A DNA stretch of 16,130 nucleotides, taken from Holophagales bacterium UBA5066. Its GTDB lineage: Bacteria > Acidobacteriota > Thermoanaerobaculia > UBA5066. The translations under genes were made by a program, and so were the position numbers. The stretch is from NCBI GenBank assembly GCA_002414905.1, contig DIAY01000143.1:1-16130 (forward strand). The letters are read 5' to 3'. Each line of letters starts with the position of its first letter. Position 1 is the first letter of the stretch. The notes under the pieces are model-generated. The model saw only the letters and a list, made by a program, of their open reading frames with translations, had not been told where the DNA came from and did no database searches. This document shows positions 13,566 through 16,130 of this stretch, piece after piece.

Positions 13566-15479
13566 ATGCCCGCGAGCGCCCGCGAAGACCGCCGACCCCT
13601 TCTCCACCGGATCGACCGGCTCGCTGCAGGTGTGTTCTCCTTCCTCGCGCTGCTGCTCGGTGTCTACTGGGTCCACCAGGTCTTCCGCGGCGACGACTAT
13701 GCCCGGCAGGCAGAGAACAACCGGCAGCGTTCCGTGCCCATCAACGCCTCTCGCGGCTTCATCCTCGATCGCAACGGAAAGGTCCTCGCCGAAAACGAGC
13801 CCTCTTTCACACTCCTGCTCTACCGGCGGGAAACGCAGGACGTCGACGGCTCCATCCGCTTCGTGGCGAGTCTCCTCGGACGCGGGCTGGACGAACTTCG
13901 ACGCCGCGTCGAGCGAGCGCGGACGAGCTACGACTTCGTTCCGGTCGTCCTGGACGACGACCTGACCGTCGCCGAGGTCGGCGCCGTCGAAGCCCACGCC
14001 CTCGAGCACCCCGAGCTGGTCGTCCAGACCACCGAGCGCCGCGTCTACACGCAGGGTGCGGTCACGGCGCACCTTCTCGGACACCTCGGGGAGGCGGGCC
14101 CCGACCAACTCGCCGCCCGGGCCGGACGCGTCCGCGCCGGAGAGGCGATCGGACAGAACGGCGTCGAGGCCGCCTACCAGGACCTCCTCGCGGGGACCTC
14201 GGGGGTTCGGACGTTCGTCATCGACTCGTTCGGCCGGGAGGTCGCCGAGCTCGACCGCGTCGACCCTCTTCCCGGGAACACGCTCGTCCTGAACATCGAC
14301 CTCGACCTCCAGCGGCTCGCCGACGACTACTTTCGCGACAAGGTCGGTGCGGCGGTCGCCCTCGATCCGAAAACCGGGGAGGTCCTCGCGTTCGTCTCGG
14401 CCCCGGCTTTCGACCCGAACGTCTTCTCCCGGCGCGTCAGCCGTGCCGAATGGGAGACGATCGTCGGAAACGTCGACCGCCCGCTCCAGAACCGCGCGAT
14501 CCAGAACGTCTATTCCCCCGGTTCGATCTGGAAGGCCTTCGTCGCGTACGCCGCCCTGACGAACGGAATCGACGCCTCCGAAACCGTCCACTGCCCCGGC
14601 TTCGTCAATTTCTACGGTCGCCGGTTCCGATGCCACGGCGTTCACGGAACCGTCGACCTCAGGACGGCGCTCCAGGTCTCCTGCGACGCCTACTTCTACA
14701 CGATGGGCAAGAGGCTCGGCATCGACATCCTCGCCGCCACGGCCCGGCTCTTCGGATTCAGCCGGACCACGGGTGTCGACCTGGGTCCCGAGAAGACGGG
14801 GACGGTCCCGTCGCCCGAGTGGAGCCAGGCCGTGCGCAAGCACGCCTGGTATCCGGGCGAGACCATCTCCGTCGCCATCGGCCAGGGACCGCTCCTCGTT
14901 TCGGCGCTCCAGGCGGCGCGCGCGTACGCCGGCCTCGCCAATGCCGATGGCGCCCTCCCGGTGCCGCACCTCTTCCGGATCGGCGAGCAGGTGAGGAGCG
15001 GCGCCCGCGTCGCCTACCGACCTCCGATCCCCGAGCGGATCCCGTACCCTGCCGGCGTGAGGGAGACCATCGTCGAAGGTCTCTGGCGCGTCGTGAACCT
15101 CCCCGGCGGGACCGCCTACCGCTACCGCGTCGAGGGGCTCGACATCTGCGGGAAGACCGGCACCGTCCAGGTCGTCGCGCAGAAGGAGGCGAAGAAGACG
15201 CACCTCCTCCCGGAGAAGCTCAGGGACCACGCCTGGTTCGCAGCGTTCGCCCCGAGGAACGACGCGAAGATCGTCGTCGTCGTGTTCGTCGAGAACGGTC
15301 TCCACGGCAGCTCTGCCGCTGCGCCGCTCGCGACGAAGCTCATCGAGGCGTACCTGCGCCCCGGGAGCGTCCCGCCACCAGCCCCCCGGACCGAGCCCCT
15401 CCCCGAGGCAGCGCCCCGGGGAGGCTCGGCCACTGCCGGCCGGAGCGTCCCGCCCCTCTCGGCGCGGCGGGGGACCTGA
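13566..15479 (+). CDS. mrdA: Penicillin-binding protein 2 (elongasome transpeptidase)
   Basis: This 637-residue class B PBP cross-links peptidoglycan in side-wall growth together with RodA. A membrane helix lies at about 22-38, followed by the pedestal/dimerisation region with INASRGFILDRNGKVLAENE (59-78). The transpeptidase domain runs from about 255 to 597. The active-site motifs are SIWK with nucleophile Ser320 and Lys323, SCD at 372-374 (the PBP2 form of SxN) and KTGT at 530-533. Extra pieces such as EAIGQNGVEAAYQDLLAGTSG (193-213) fit PBP2. Residues from about 600 form a Pro/Ala/Arg-rich tail likely to be disordered. The ATG has only a weak Shine-Dalgarno. The rodA start lies one base after the stop. 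Confidence 0.96.
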   Translation: MPASAREDRRPLLHRIDRLAAGVFSFLALLLGVYWVHQVFRGDDYARQAENNRQRSVPINASRGFILDRNGKVLAENEPSFTLLLYRRETQDVDGSIRFVASLLGRGLDELRRRVERARTSYDFVPVVLDDDLTVAEVGAVEAHALEHPELVVQTTERRVYTQGAVTAHLLGHLGEAGPDQLAARAGRVRAGEAIGQNGVEAAYQDLLAGTSGVRTFVIDSFGREVAELDRVDPLPGNTLVLNIDLDLQRLADDYFRDKVGAAVALDPKTGEVLAFVSAPAFDPNVFSRRVSRAEWETIVGNVDRPLQNRAIQNVYSPGSIWKAFVAYAALTNGIDASETVHCPGFVNFYGRRFRCHGVHGTVDLRTALQVSCDAYFYTMGKRLGIDILAATARLFGFSRTTGVDLGPEKTGTVPSPEWSQAVRKHAWYPGETISVAIGQGPLLVSALQAARAYAGLANADGALPVPHLFRIGEQVRSGARVAYRPPIPERIPYPAGVRETIVEGLWRVVNLPGGTAYRYRVEGLDICGKTGTVQVVAQKEAKKTHLLPEKLRDHAWFAAFAPRNDAKIVVVVFVENGLHGSSAAAPLATKLIEAYLRPGSVPPPAPRTEPLPEAAPRGGSATAGRSVPPLSARRGT

Positions 15480-15480
15480 C

Positions 15481-16130
15481 GTGTCGCGTCTCTCCGAGGC
15501 GCTCCCGCGGCGCCTCGACGTGCCGCTGCTGCTCGCCGCGCTCGTCCTCTCCGGAATCGGCATCGCCATGGTCGTCTCGACCACGTCCGGCACCTCCCGC
15601 GGAGGCCTGGGAGGCCGGCAGGCGCTCTTCCTCGTGGCGGGCCTGGTGGCAGCGACGTTCTTCGCCGTCTTCGACTACCGCCTCCTCCTGCGGGCTTCGC
15701 CCGGCCTCTTCGCCGCTTCCCTGCTGCCGCTCGTCTGGCTTCCGATCTTCGGCCCGACGATTGCGGGCGCGAAGTCGTGGATCCGGCTCTTCGGCGGGTT
15801 CCAGCTCCAGCCGTCCGAGTTCGTGCGGATCTCGACCGTCCTCCTCCTGGCCTGGATCCTCGAAAACGACGACCGCTCTCTCCTCTCCACGAGAACGGTG
15901 GGGACCCTCGTCGGCGTCGTCGCGCTCCCGATGGCCCTCGTCCTCCTCCAGCCCGACCTCGGCGTAGCGCTCACCTACGCCCCGTTCCTCCTGGCGGCCC
16001 TCTACCTCGGCGGCCTCCCGGGGCGAGTCTGGGGGGCGCTGCTCCTCGCGGGCACGCTGGCCGCGGGCGCGTCGTGGTTCGTCCTGAAGGACTACCAGAA
16101 GGACCGGATCCGGACCTTCCTCGACCCCGA
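15481..16130 (+). CDS. rodA: Peptidoglycan glycosyltransferase RodA, 5' part only
   Basis: RodA is the SEDS-family polymerase that builds glycan strands from lipid II and works with PBP2. The open frame begins at GTG 15481 and runs off the window after about 216 residues, so roughly the C-terminal 150 or more residues are missing. Visible SEDS signatures are GAKSWIRLFGGFQLQPSEFV (96-115), LLQPDLGVALTY (155-166) and KDYQKDRIRTFLDP (203-216), among about five to six membrane segments. The start is one base after the mrdA stop, with a GGGGGA run upstream, so translation is probably coupled. The gene pair mrdA-rodA is the standard partner arrangement. Confidence 0.96.
   Translation, partial: MSRLSEALPRRLDVPLLLAALVLSGIGIAMVVSTTSGTSRGGLGGRQALFLVAGLVAATFFAVFDYRLLLRASPGLFAASLLPLVWLPIFGPTIAGAKSWIRLFGGFQLQPSEFVRISTVLLLAWILENDDRSLLSTRTVGTLVGVVALPMALVLLQPDLGVALTYAPFLLAALYLGGLPGRVWGALLLAGTLAAGASWFVLKDYQKDRIRTFLDP

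Noticed and set aside
13554..15593. 679-codon minus-strand frame opposite PBP2
   Set aside because: It has no family motif and is Asp/Glu/Arg/Gly-rich, as expected of the complement of a GC-rich gene. The plus strand encodes all three PBP active-site motifs.
1..16130. CRISPR arrays, tRNA/rRNA genes, insertion sequences, phage genes
   Set aside because: No regularly spaced repeats, tRNA-like cloverleaf, transposase or integrase motif was noticed. Almost all bases are accounted for by recognised genes.

Overview
This 16.1 kb window is a GC-rich chromosomal segment, with nearly every codon ending in G or C and many GTG starts plus one probable TTG start. It comes from a Gram-negative-type, rod-shaped bacterium: there is a complete mreB-mreC-mreD-mrdA(PBP2)-rodA cluster, a PpiD-type periplasmic folding factor and several envelope proteins. 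The mix of a FecR-domain protein beside mreB, a PpiD-RuvAB-lipid kinase run and an SSS symporter would fit an Acidobacteriota-like lineage. That placement is inference from style, not proven by the sequence.

Layout. (1) 1-317, minus: N-terminal part of a PTS EIIA (fructose/PtsN type) domain protein, cut by the window edge. (2) 405-2174, plus: a Na+/solute symporter of the SSS family, whose 3' end overlaps the convergent gene by 23 bp. (3) 2152-4461, minus: a tightly coupled three-gene operon of an exported DUF3887-alpha/beta-hydrolase, an ArsR-family SdpR-like repressor and an SdpI-like membrane protein. Its promoter overlaps AT-rich TTAGATA/TATCTAA inverted repeats that look like the repressor's own operator. 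(4) 4580-4966, plus: a small EthD-like dimeric alpha-beta barrel protein. (5) 5002-9508, minus: the operon ppiD-ruvA-ruvB-diacylglycerol-kinase-like gene. (6) 9646-16130, plus: the elongasome operon, led by a membrane-anchored FecR/Ig-like protein, followed by mreB, mreC, mreD, mrdA and the start of rodA, which runs off the window.

How they work together. MreB forms membrane-bound filaments that organise side-wall synthesis. MreC and MreD link these to PBP2 (transpeptidase) and RodA (glycosyltransferase). The FecR/Ig-like protein transcribed ahead of mreB is an unassigned envelope component of the same operon. The opposite operon, fired from the same 137-bp divergent region, combines periplasmic protein folding, Holliday-junction branch migration and lipid phosphorylation. 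The SdpR/SdpI operon is the most accessory-looking part and the best candidate for something not fully described: an autoregulated envelope-stress or immunity module with a secreted hydrolase. No tRNA, rRNA, CRISPR, insertion sequence or phage gene was seen. The intergenic gaps are all under 150 bp.
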